From an uncultured Parabacteroides sp. (lineage in GTDB: Bacteria; Bacteroidota; Bacteroidia; Bacteroidales; Tannerellaceae): a stretch of 11,767 nt of DNA. Made by a program: the position numbers and the translations under genes. The stretch is taken from the NCBI GenBank assembly GCA_900552415.1, contig USAD01000062.1, positions 1 to 11,767 of the forward strand, read 5' to 3'. The notes under the pieces are model-generated. The model did not search any database and had not been told where the DNA came from. It saw only the letters and a list, made by a program, of their open reading frames with translations. Each line of letters opens with the position of its first letter. Within the stretch, counting starts at the first letter, position 1. Shown here in pieces: positions 1 through 6,770 of this stretch.

Positions 1-117
1 CGAAAATTCCGGTCGAAAATCGTTCGCGATATAATAAATCTCACTATTTTTAGGTTTTATGAGTATGGTGATGTTCTCACCTCTATTTATATGAATAGAA
101 TGTTATGGATATATTGA
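1..117 (+). CDS. C-terminal end of an unidentified protein (partial, runs in from left edge)
   Basis: Frame 1 is open from the first base to a TGA at 115-117 and gives 38 codons ending in MNRMLWIY. No family can be recognised from so short a tail. It is taken as real for two reasons: the frame has no stop although the stretch is AT-rich, and its TGA overlaps an in-frame ATG of the next gene as TGATG (115-119), a common arrangement for translationally coupled operon genes. Given what follows, it is probably another glycan-biosynthesis gene, but that is inference from position only. Confidence 0.6.
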   Translation, partial: RKFRSKIVRDIINLTIFRFYEYGDVLTSIYMNRMLWIY

Positions 118-962
118 TGTCGATTGAAAAGGTTCGTTGCGCTTTGGCTAAGCGTTTCCTCAAGAAAAAACAAAAGACTTATGAGGATTGGTTAGCCAAG
201 GGTTATCTGAATCTTCCAAAAGTAAGTTTTATCATAGAGTCTCATAATAAGAGTTTGGGTGTGAGACGGATTGTTCGTAAGCTAAGGGAATATCCTGATG
301 CGGAGATTATCGTGATCGATGATGGTTCCAGCTTTGCGCATTCGAGGGCTTTGGTAAAATTCCTGAACCGGGGAAATGAGTTCTTGGTCCGGGCGAACGA
401 CTTGTATGAGAACGTGATGTACGACAAGACTATCCGTTTTGCCAATGGACGTTATGTGGTTTTGATGCAGGACGATGATGAGATCACGAGTTTGGATTGG
501 GTGGATAAAGGTATCCGTTATTTTGAGCGTTATCCGGATATGGCTATTTTGGGTGGTCTGGATGGGCTGAATTTTGTGATTGATGATGAGAAGCGCTGGG
601 GTTATGTGGATCAATATCCGGATAAGGCCAATGGGGGGTTCCGTTTTGTCCATTCGGTAAACCGGGCGCCGATGCTTTTGGATCGTGATTTGTTTTTGAA
701 GCATTTGGGGCATATCGATTTCTCATTCGCTCCGTTCCAATGTGATGATTGCGAACTTTGTCTCCGGGCTTGGTTGTCGGGCCTGAAGGTCGGTTGGTAT
801 GACGCAGGTTTTGAGTCGATGCTGGCTGGTGGCATGCGCATTTGGAATAAGGGTTTAATTGGTGTCCAAGAGATCAAGAATCGGGGTAAGTTGTATGAGA
901 TGTATAAAGATCGGGTGAATGAGATTTCGGTTTTAGTCGAAAAGGCGAATAGTAAATTGTAA
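105..962 (+). CDS. GT2 family glycosyltransferase
   Basis: Predicted cytoplasmic GT-A-fold glycosyltransferase that would transfer a sugar from a nucleotide-sugar donor onto a growing glycan; donor and acceptor cannot be told. The N-terminal nucleotide-binding strand is at residues 39-47 (KVSFIIESH), followed by IDDGSS at 71-76. The metal-binding DXD-type motif is QDDDE at 122-126, and a late acidic cluster CDDCE at 213-217 sits where GT2 enzymes carry the catalytic base. At 285 residues it is a normal length and has no membrane segment. The first ATG after the in-frame stop at 96-98 is 105. The ATG at 117, four codons later, overlaps the upstream gene's TGA and may be the true coupled start, giving 281 residues. 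The next gene begins 4 bases after the stop. The family call is firm, the specificity unknown. Confidence 0.9.
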   Translation: MDILMSIEKVRCALAKRFLKKKQKTYEDWLAKGYLNLPKVSFIIESHNKSLGVRRIVRKLREYPDAEIIVIDDGSSFAHSRALVKFLNRGNEFLVRANDLYENVMYDKTIRFANGRYVVLMQDDDEITSLDWVDKGIRYFERYPDMAILGGLDGLNFVIDDEKRWGYVDQYPDKANGGFRFVHSVNRAPMLLDRDLFLKHLGHIDFSFAPFQCDDCELCLRAWLSGLKVGWYDAGFESMLAGGMRIWNKGLIGVQEIKNRGKLYEMYKDRVNEISVLVEKANSKL

Positions 963-966
963 TGCT

Positions 967-1905
967 ATGCTATCAATTGAGGAATATACAAAGGTAAATA
1001 AATCATATTCTAAAGTATTGACGTATAAGGTAGGCATAGATTCTGGCTTCTTCTCAGAATATAATAATATGATTCTTGCGATGTTATATTGTTTGGAGAA
1101 TCAGATTCAATTTAGACTTTGTTCTGGAGGAACAAATTTTAATCCGACAAAAGGTTGGAATGGTTATTTTAATAACTTTTGTGATACGGTAGAGGATAGA
1201 CAATCTCATTATCGCACATTAGACTGGAAGTATGCTTTGAAATTAATTGTTAAACGCAGGGATAGATTTGCTATTCGTTCTTTGTATCCTTATTTATCTT
1301 TTTGGAAGGGAAATTTATTAACACAGGATGTGTTTGGAAAATGTCGAGATAAGTCGAGGTATAAAAAGTTACATATTATTCCAGATCTGAATTTTCGTGG
1401 TAGTACACAAGAACTTTGTTTTTTACTTGTTAATTTGACGTGGAAGTATAATGCTACAACTCAAAGGCGGATAGATGAGATAGTGAATGCTTTATCTTTG
1501 CCCTCTAAATATGTATCTATCCATGTAAGAAGAGGTGATAAAATAGTAGAGAGCTCTTATTATCCTTTGGATCAATATTTCGAAAAACTAGATGGAAATA
1601 TTAAGGATTTGTTTGTGGCAACGGATGACTATGGCGTTGTAGAGGATATTAAGTCTAAATATCCGGATTGGAATATTTGGACTTTATGTTCTTCCTCAGA
1701 GAGGGGATATTCACAATCATCTGCTGATAAAGAAAATGCGATAGAAAAAGATAGAAAGATGATTACGCTTTTCGCAACGATGGAAGTATTAAACAAGTCA
1801 GAACGTTTTGTGGGAACATATAGTTCAAATATAGGAATGTTTCAAGGAATGAGAAACCCTTCCATTTGTCAAGGAGTCGATTTTGATCGATGGCTAGTAT
1901 GGTGA
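967..1905 (+). CDS. GT23/fucosyltransferase-like glycosyltransferase
   Basis: Probable GT-B glycosyltransferase resembling the alpha-1,6-fucosyltransferase (FUT8/NodZ) and O-fucosyltransferase group, which use GDP-fucose. The key feature is HVRRGD at residues 186-191, matching the HxRRxD donor-binding motif of that group. LFVATDD at 215-221 and VGTYSSNIG at 282-290 follow in the order seen in FUT8-type enzymes (a 'YLATDD' strand, then a C-terminal 'T-SS' loop). There is no signal peptide or membrane helix. At 312 residues it lacks the long N-terminal domain of eukaryotic relatives. The gene is visibly AT-rich (21 of 60 bases are G or C at 1021-1080) against neighbours near or above half, and uses codons such as ATA, TTA and AGA that the downstream genes avoid, which points to recent acquisition. 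It lies 4 bases after the GT2 gene. Fucose transfer is inferred from motifs; another deoxysugar is possible. Confidence 0.75.
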   Translation: MLSIEEYTKVNKSYSKVLTYKVGIDSGFFSEYNNMILAMLYCLENQIQFRLCSGGTNFNPTKGWNGYFNNFCDTVEDRQSHYRTLDWKYALKLIVKRRDRFAIRSLYPYLSFWKGNLLTQDVFGKCRDKSRYKKLHIIPDLNFRGSTQELCFLLVNLTWKYNATTQRRIDEIVNALSLPSKYVSIHVRRGDKIVESSYYPLDQYFEKLDGNIKDLFVATDDYGVVEDIKSKYPDWNIWTLCSSSERGYSQSSADKENAIEKDRKMITLFATMEVLNKSERFVGTYSSNIGMFQGMRNPSICQGVDFDRWLVW

Positions 1906-1930
1906 GTATTTTTGATGTAATAGTTCGTTT

Positions 1931-3193
1931 ATGAAAATCCTAATTCTCAATACCGCTGAGCATACGGGTGGCGCCGCTGTTGCTGCCAATCGTCTTTTGA
2001 GGGCATTGCTTTGTTCGGGTGTATCGGCTACGATGTTGGTGCGTGATCGGGCGACGGACGATCCGGCTGTGGTTTCGCTGGATCGGGGAGCCGCGCGGCG
2101 ATGGTTGAATTTCCTCTATTTTGTTTGGGAGCGGTTGGTGATTTATCTCTGTAACAGGTTGAGCAAGCGCAATCTGTTTCAGGTCTCGATCGCGAATACG
2201 GGGATTAATATCCGGCGGACAGCGGCGTTTCGTGAGGCGGACGTGATCCATATTCATTGGATAAATCAAGGCTTCTTGTCGTTGGATGAGATCGCCCGGA
2301 TCATCGCTTCCGGGAAACGGGTGGTTTGGACGTTGCACGACTTGTGGCCGGCGACGGCGATTTGTCATTATCCGGGCGATTGCGTGAAATATCGGACGGA
2401 TTGCTCGGCTTGTCCGATGATGAGCGAGAATCCGTTGGTGGATTTGGCGAAGAGAGTTGCCCGGCGGAAGGGAAAGATCGATTGGCGACGGGTGACGTTC
2501 GTGGGATGTAGCGAATGGATCGCCCGTACGGCGAGTGAAAGCGTTTGGTTGCGTGAGGCTCGTTTTGTATCGATTCCGAATCCGATCGATACGACCTTGT
2601 TTCGGCCGATTGATCGGCGTGAGGCACGGCAACGGTTGGGTCTGCCGGAGGAGAAACGGTTAATCCTGTTTGCCGCGGCGAAGTTGTCGGATACCCGGAA
2701 AGGGGCGACGTTCCTGCTGGAGGCTTGCCGTTTGCTGGCGGCTGAGATGGAGGGAGAGATGGAGATTATCCTGATGGGGAGTGACGCGACGGAGCTCTCG
2801 GCCTTGTCGCCTGTTCCAGTGCGGGCTTTGGGGTATATCTCTGGAGCGGAGAAATTGGCGGAAGCCTATTCGTGTGCGGACCTGTTCGTGATTCCCTCGT
2901 TGGAGGATAACTTGCCCAATACGATTATGGAGGCGATGACCTGCGGTACGCCATGCGTCGGTTTCAGGACGGGCGGCATACCGGAGATGATCGACCATGA
3001 GGTGAATGGCTATGTGGCCGATAGTCGTGATTCAGCGGATTTGGCCCGGGGCATCGCTTGGGTCTTGCGGCATCCGGAGCCGGGGAATTTGTCGGCGGCT
3101 TGTCGGGAGAAGGTGATGAGATGCTATCAGGAGTCGGTCGTGGCGAAAAAATATATAGCTTTGTATCAGAAATTAATTCAGGAGAAAATATGA
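1931..3193 (+). CDS. GT4 family glycosyltransferase
   Basis: A 420-residue GT-B-fold retaining glycosyltransferase of the GT4 group, expected to add a sugar to a polysaccharide intermediate at the inner face of the membrane. The N-terminal domain opens with MKILILNTAEHTGGAAVAAN, the glycine-rich acceptor-side loop, and continues with VIHIHW at 105-110 and TLHDLWP at 134-140. A four-cysteine cluster (C145, C151, C158, C161) follows directly. The C-terminal donor-binding domain begins near residue 244 (LILFAA, then RKG at 256-258) and holds the conserved SLEDNLPNTIMEAM stretch near 323-336, followed by GTPCVGF and GGIPEMI. It starts 25 bases after the preceding stop, and its TGA shares bases with the ATG of the next gene. 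Family assignment is strong; the transferred sugar is not known. Confidence 0.93.
   Translation: MKILILNTAEHTGGAAVAANRLLRALLCSGVSATMLVRDRATDDPAVVSLDRGAARRWLNFLYFVWERLVIYLCNRLSKRNLFQVSIANTGINIRRTAAFREADVIHIHWINQGFLSLDEIARIIASGKRVVWTLHDLWPATAICHYPGDCVKYRTDCSACPMMSENPLVDLAKRVARRKGKIDWRRVTFVGCSEWIARTASESVWLREARFVSIPNPIDTTLFRPIDRREARQRLGLPEEKRLILFAAAKLSDTRKGATFLLEACRLLAAEMEGEMEIILMGSDATELSALSPVPVRALGYISGAEKLAEAYSCADLFVIPSLEDNLPNTIMEAMTCGTPCVGFRTGGIPEMIDHEVNGYVADSRDSADLARGIAWVLRHPEPGNLSAACREKVMRCYQESVVAKKYIALYQKLIQEKI
3179..3193 (+). promoter_or_regulatory. Shine-Dalgarno and ATGA coupling junction
   Basis: GGAG at 3181-3184 precedes the ATG at 3190 by five bases, and that ATG overlaps the GT4 stop codon (ATGA at 3190-3193). 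Most other starts in the window lack a recognisable Shine-Dalgarno, as is usual in Bacteroidota. The site decides the start of the GT2 gene and implies stop-start coupling. Confidence 0.75.
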
Positions 3194-3951
3194 GTCATCA
3201 ACCGGTATTCTCGATCATCACGGTTACTTATAACGCCGAGCGTTGGTTGGAGCGCACGATCTTGAGCGTGCTGAGCCAATCATACACGAACGTGGAATAT
3301 TTGATTATCGACGGCGGTTCGAAAGACCGGACGGTCGAGATCATCCGCCAATATGCCTCGGGTTTGGCCTATTGGGTCAGCGAGCCGGATAAGGGGCTTT
3401 ACGATGCCATGAACAAGGGCTTGGCACGGGCGACGGGCGATTACCTCGTTTTCCTCAACGCGGGGGATACGTTTCATACGGCGGATACCTTGAATCAGGT
3501 CGTGAATGGCCTGCAACGGCGGAAAAGCCTGCCCGATGTGATCTATGGCGAGACCCGGATTGTCGACACTGAGGGAAAGTCGCTGGGAATGCGACGGCTG
3601 AAAGCGCCCAGGCGGCTGACATGGAAAAGCTTCAAGATGGGTATGCTGGTCTGTCACCAGTCGTTTTACGCCAGGCGGGAAATCGCGCCTCTTTACGACC
3701 TGTCGTACCGCTACTCGGCCGATTACGATTGGTGCTTGCGTTGCCTGAAATCTGCACGGTCGGTATATAACGCCCGGACGGTGCTCTCCGATTTTCTGGA
3801 GGCGGGCCTGAGCACGACCAACCGGAAGGCCTCTTTGCGAGAGCGTTATGAGATCATGTGCCGTTATTACGGGAAGTTCCAGACGATCCTGTTGCACGGC
3901 TGGTTCGCCATCCGTTTCTATTGGGCGAAATGGGTGCGGGGAAGAGTATAA
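3190..3951 (+). CDS. GT2 family glycosyltransferase (WcaA-like)
   Basis: GT-A-fold sugar transferase of 253 residues. Residues 7-15 (FSIITVTYN) form the first nucleotide-binding strand, IIDGGSKD lies at 39-46, SEPDKGLYDAMNKG at 64-77 is typical of this subgroup, and the DXD position is filled by LNAGD at 89-93, a common variant here. I place the start at 3190 rather than at the in-frame ATG at 3058. The ATG at 3190 overlaps the upstream TGA as ATGA, a GGAG (3181-3184) sits five bases before it as the clearest ribosome-binding site in the window, and the 44 codons before it are low-complexity and lie inside the GT4 gene. Translation is probably coupled to GT4. The next gene follows after 21 bases. 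Donor and acceptor are unknown. Confidence 0.92.
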   Translation: MSHQPVFSIITVTYNAERWLERTILSVLSQSYTNVEYLIIDGGSKDRTVEIIRQYASGLAYWVSEPDKGLYDAMNKGLARATGDYLVFLNAGDTFHTADTLNQVVNGLQRRKSLPDVIYGETRIVDTEGKSLGMRRLKAPRRLTWKSFKMGMLVCHQSFYARREIAPLYDLSYRYSADYDWCLRCLKSARSVYNARTVLSDFLEAGLSTTNRKASLRERYEIMCRYYGKFQTILLHGWFAIRFYWAKWVRGRV

Positions 3952-3972
3952 TAATTAAATAATGTATAGTAT

Positions 3973-6489
3973 ATGCGGGAAATCATGAGGAAATGGGGGA
4001 AGCACGTGGTGGCTCTCCTCCTGTTTTTAGGGTTGACGGTGGTCTATTTCTCGCCGGCGGTCTTCGAGGGGAAGACGATTCGCCAGGCGGACAACGAGAA
4101 GGCGACCGGAATGGGTAACAGCCAGATGGCGGAATATGAGAAGACGGCCGAGCCGGGCGAGTTCAGTGTCTGGTCGGACGCGATGTTTGGCGGTATGCCT
4201 TACGTGTCGGGCTATGGCAATCCGGCGCCTAAGTTGCCGAGCTACCTGTGGCTCGAGGCACCCTTGAAAGGCCTGGGTTATTACGATGCCGGCATGGTCT
4301 TTACGGGCCTGGTCTGTTTTTATATCCTGATGTGTGTCATGGGCGTGAATGTCTGGCTGGCCATTGCCGGGTCGATCGCTTTCGCCTTGGCCTCTTATAA
4401 CTTGATCATCATTGAGGCGGGCCATATCACGAAGGCTTATGTGATCGCCTATATGCCGTTGACGTTGGCGGGTATGGCGTTGCTGTTCAAGCGGAAACAT
4501 CTGTGGGGAGCCGTGGTCTTCCTGCTTGGTATCGCGCTCTCGATCGGTAATACGCACGTGCAGATCACCTATTATCTCCTGTTGCTTTGCTTCTTTATCT
4601 ATTTGGGTTATTTGGTGCGGATGATCCGCTCGAAAGAGCTGCCCGAGCTGTTGAAGACGACGGCGATCATGGTGGGTTGCGTGATCCTGGCTGTCTTGCC
4701 GAACGCGCAGAATATGTACGCGCAGTGGGATCTGGGCAAGAGCTCGATCCGTGGGGCGACGGAGCTGACCACGACGACACCGGCGGGCGAGAAGATCTCC
4801 TCCGGCTTGGATAAGGATTACGCTTTTGCCTGGAGTTATGGTAAGGGCGAGTTGCTGACGCTCCTGGTACCCAACGCCTATGGTGGCGGCTCAGGCGGAA
4901 TGCTCGATTCCAGCTCGGCGCTCTATCAGGAGTTGCGTAACCGTGGCGCGCAGGTGGGCAAGGAGGTACAGGCTCCGACCTATTGGGGCGAGAAGAGCTT
5001 TACTTCGGGACCGGTCTATTTCGGGGCCGTTGTCTGCTTCCTGTTCGTATTGGGTATGTTCGTCGTGCGCGACTCGATGAAGTGGTGGCTGTTCGCGGGT
5101 GGCGTTTTCCTGACGCTCCTGGCTTTGGGTCGCAACTTTGATTCGTTCAACGATTTCATGTTCCATTATTTGCCGATGTACAATAAGTTCCGGACGGTCG
5201 AGATGGCGCTCGTCATCCCAGGACTGGTGGTGCCGATCGTGGCGATCTGGGGCTTGGGCGAGATTTTCGGCGGAAAGGTAGGCGATGCCCTGCTGAAGCG
5301 GGGATTGATCGGCGCATTGGCCATTACGGGTGGTTTGGCACTGATCCTTTGGCTGGTGCCGAGCCTCTTCCTTGATTTCCGCTCCTCCTACGACGCGCAA
5401 TATCAATTGCCGGACTGGTATTATAACGCCCTGCTGATCGACCGCGAGGCCTTGGCTTCGGCCGATGCGATGCGCTCGTTGCTGTTCATCATCCTGGGCG
5501 CCGCCTTGATGTTCTGGTATTTTACTTCCAAGAGCCGCGAGAAGTTGGTACCGGTTGTCTCGATCGGTTTGCTCGTCCTGACGTTGGTCGATCTCTGGAC
5601 GGTTGACAAGCGTTACCTCAGCGACAAGAATTTCGTGGCGCAGAAGGCGATCGATGTCTATAAGGAGTCAGTGGCCGACCAGGCTATCCTGAAGGATACG
5701 GATCTCTCTTATCGGGTGTTGAACCTGAATAATCCTTTCGCCGAGACCAATACCTCGTTCTATCATCATTCGATCGGTGGCTATCATGCGGCGAAGTTGC
5801 GCCGTTACCAGGAGTTGATCGATCATCGTCTGCAGGGCGAGATCAACTCGATCATTGGCGCCTTCCAGAACGCGACGGGGCCGGAGGATATCGTGCGGGC
5901 GCTGGCCGCTTGCCCTTCGTTGAATATGCTGAACACCCGCTACCTGATCTATAATCCGGAGCAACCGCCGATCCGCAACCCGTTCGCCGATGGCAATGCC
6001 TGGTTTGTCGGGGGCTTGAGGATGGTGAAGAACGCCGACGAGGAGATCGCCGCTCTTAACACGCTGAACCCGTTGGCAGAGGCGGTCGTTGATGAGCGGT
6101 TCGCCGCGCAGGTTGAGGGCTTCACGCCTGCGCTCGACTCGACAGCGACCATCACGCTCGAGGCTTATCGCCCCAATCGGTTGACCTATAAGACAAAGGC
6201 TAACACGGAGCAGCTCGCGGTCTTCTCGGAGATCTATTACGCTCCGGGCTGGCAGGCGACGATCGATGGCCAACCGGCCGATCATTTCCGGGCAGACTGG
6301 ATCCTGAGGGCGATGCGGGTGCCCGCCGGCGAGCATACGATTGTCTTCGAGTTCCGTCCGCAAGCCTATGTGACGGCGGCTTACGTCACCTCCTACAGCT
6401 CGTTCCTGATCTTGCTGATGCTGGTCGGTGCCGTGGGCTGGACAATCTGGAAGCGTCGGCAGGAGGCTCGACAGGGCGACGCTGAATAA
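3973..6489 (+). CDS. YfhO-family membrane protein (GT-C-like)
   Basis: An 838-residue polytopic inner-membrane protein matching the YfhO family. In Firmicutes, YfhO proteins add sugars from undecaprenyl-phosphate carriers to teichoic acids; the role in Bacteroidales, which lack teichoic acids, is undefined. The first helix covers residues 11-30. The next loop carries Q38-A39-D40 and W67-S68-D69, acidic positions like those used as catalytic or metal sites in GT-C enzymes. About ten further hydrophobic segments lie between 105 and 545, then a predicted periplasmic domain of roughly 250 residues, and a last helix near 800-825 followed by a basic, charged tail. Start at 3973; ATG 3985 (MRKWGKHVV) is a good alternative because GGGA at 3977-3980 stands just before it. 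It is the last gene of the rightward cluster, 21 bases after GT2. Family confident, acceptor unknown. Confidence 0.88.
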   Translation: MREIMRKWGKHVVALLLFLGLTVVYFSPAVFEGKTIRQADNEKATGMGNSQMAEYEKTAEPGEFSVWSDAMFGGMPYVSGYGNPAPKLPSYLWLEAPLKGLGYYDAGMVFTGLVCFYILMCVMGVNVWLAIAGSIAFALASYNLIIIEAGHITKAYVIAYMPLTLAGMALLFKRKHLWGAVVFLLGIALSIGNTHVQITYYLLLLCFFIYLGYLVRMIRSKELPELLKTTAIMVGCVILAVLPNAQNMYAQWDLGKSSIRGATELTTTTPAGEKISSGLDKDYAFAWSYGKGELLTLLVPNAYGGGSGGMLDSSSALYQELRNRGAQVGKEVQAPTYWGEKSFTSGPVYFGAVVCFLFVLGMFVVRDSMKWWLFAGGVFLTLLALGRNFDSFNDFMFHYLPMYNKFRTVEMALVIPGLVVPIVAIWGLGEIFGGKVGDALLKRGLIGALAITGGLALILWLVPSLFLDFRSSYDAQYQLPDWYYNALLIDREALASADAMRSLLFIILGAALMFWYFTSKSREKLVPVVSIGLLVLTLVDLWTVDKRYLSDKNFVAQKAIDVYKESVADQAILKDTDLSYRVLNLNNPFAETNTSFYHHSIGGYHAAKLRRYQELIDHRLQGEINSIIGAFQNATGPEDIVRALAACPSLNMLNTRYLIYNPEQPPIRNPFADGNAWFVGGLRMVKNADEEIAALNTLNPLAEAVVDERFAAQVEGFTPALDSTATITLEAYRPNRLTYKTKANTEQLAVFSEIYYAPGWQATIDGQPADHFRADWILRAMRVPAGEHTIVFEFRPQAYVTAAYVTSYSSFLILLMLVGAVGWTIWKRRQEARQGDAE

Positions 6490-6503
6490 ACGGCCGGATA
6501 GAG

Positions 6504-6527
6504 GCAGCCCCTTTTTGGGGGTTGGGC
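6504..6527 (+). terminator. Short hairpin after the YfhO gene (weak terminator candidate)
   Basis: AGCCCC at 6506-6511 can pair with GGGGTT near 6518-6523 across a T-rich loop, 15-20 bases after the YfhO stop. The stem is only about six base pairs with one G-T pair, and no T-tract follows, so it is a poor intrinsic terminator by itself. The repeat hairpins that follow may do the job instead. It could also be chance. Confidence 0.25.
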
Positions 6528-6532
6528 ATTTG

Positions 6533-6742
6533 GAATATCGGTATATTCAGCCCGTCGCGTGTCGTCTTTGGGCAGAATATCGGTATATTCAGCCCGTCGT
6601 GTGTTGTCTTTGGGCAGAATATCGGTATATTCAGCCCGTCGTGCGTCGTCTTTGGGCAGAATATCGGTATATTCAGCCCGTCGTGCGTCGTCTTTGGGTA
6701 GAATATCGGTATATTCAGCCCGTCGCGTGTTGTCGCGGACCA
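6533..6742. repeat. Five tandem 42-bp units, each containing a palindrome
   Basis: Units start at 6533, 6575, 6617, 6659 and 6701, exactly 42 bases apart; the last diverges in its final eight bases. Every unit begins with the perfect inverted repeat GAATATCGGTATATTC. This is flanked by GGGC on the left (from the end of the previous unit) and GCCC on the right, so each copy can form GGGC-A-GAATAT-CGGT-ATATTC-A-GCCC, a ten-pair stem with one A-A mismatch. Copy 1 keeps GGGC (6524-6527) but with a longer bulge. Units differ at only four positions (26, 28, 31 and 41), all C/T on this strand. Position 41 changes GGGC to GGGT before unit 5, which leaves a G-U pair in a rightward RNA. Several frames are open across the array because 42 is a multiple of three, but none has a credible start or composition. 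The array occupies the gap between two converging clusters. Confidence 0.93.
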
Positions 6743-6766
6743 GAAGATAGCGAACTTCCGGTCCGC
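6735..6766 (-). terminator. Strong hairpin just after the leftward cluster, likely its terminator
   Basis: GCGGACC at 6735-6741 is complementary to GGTCCGC at 6760-6766, and inside these GAAG (6743-6746) pairs with CTTC (6755-6758) around an eight-base loop. The opposed bases between the two stems (A6742 and C6759) are an A-C mismatch in a rightward RNA but a G-U pair in a leftward RNA, giving a continuous 12-pair stem only for the - strand transcript. It lies 5 bases past the stop of the leftward GT2 gene. No U-tract follows, so it might act with the array or protect the 3' end rather than be a classic rho-independent terminator. Confidence 0.55.
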
Positions 6767-6770
6767 TACC

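Noticed and set aside
3058..3189. N-terminal extension of the second + strand GT2 (start at 3058)
   Set aside because: The 44 extra residues are Gly/Ser/Glu-rich, overlap the GT4 coding region, and the ATG at 3190 has both a GGAG and a stop-start overlap.
6533..6742. CRISPR array
   Set aside because: Units abut with no unique spacers, and no cas gene is present. The same holds for the 11-bp array at 11680-11767.
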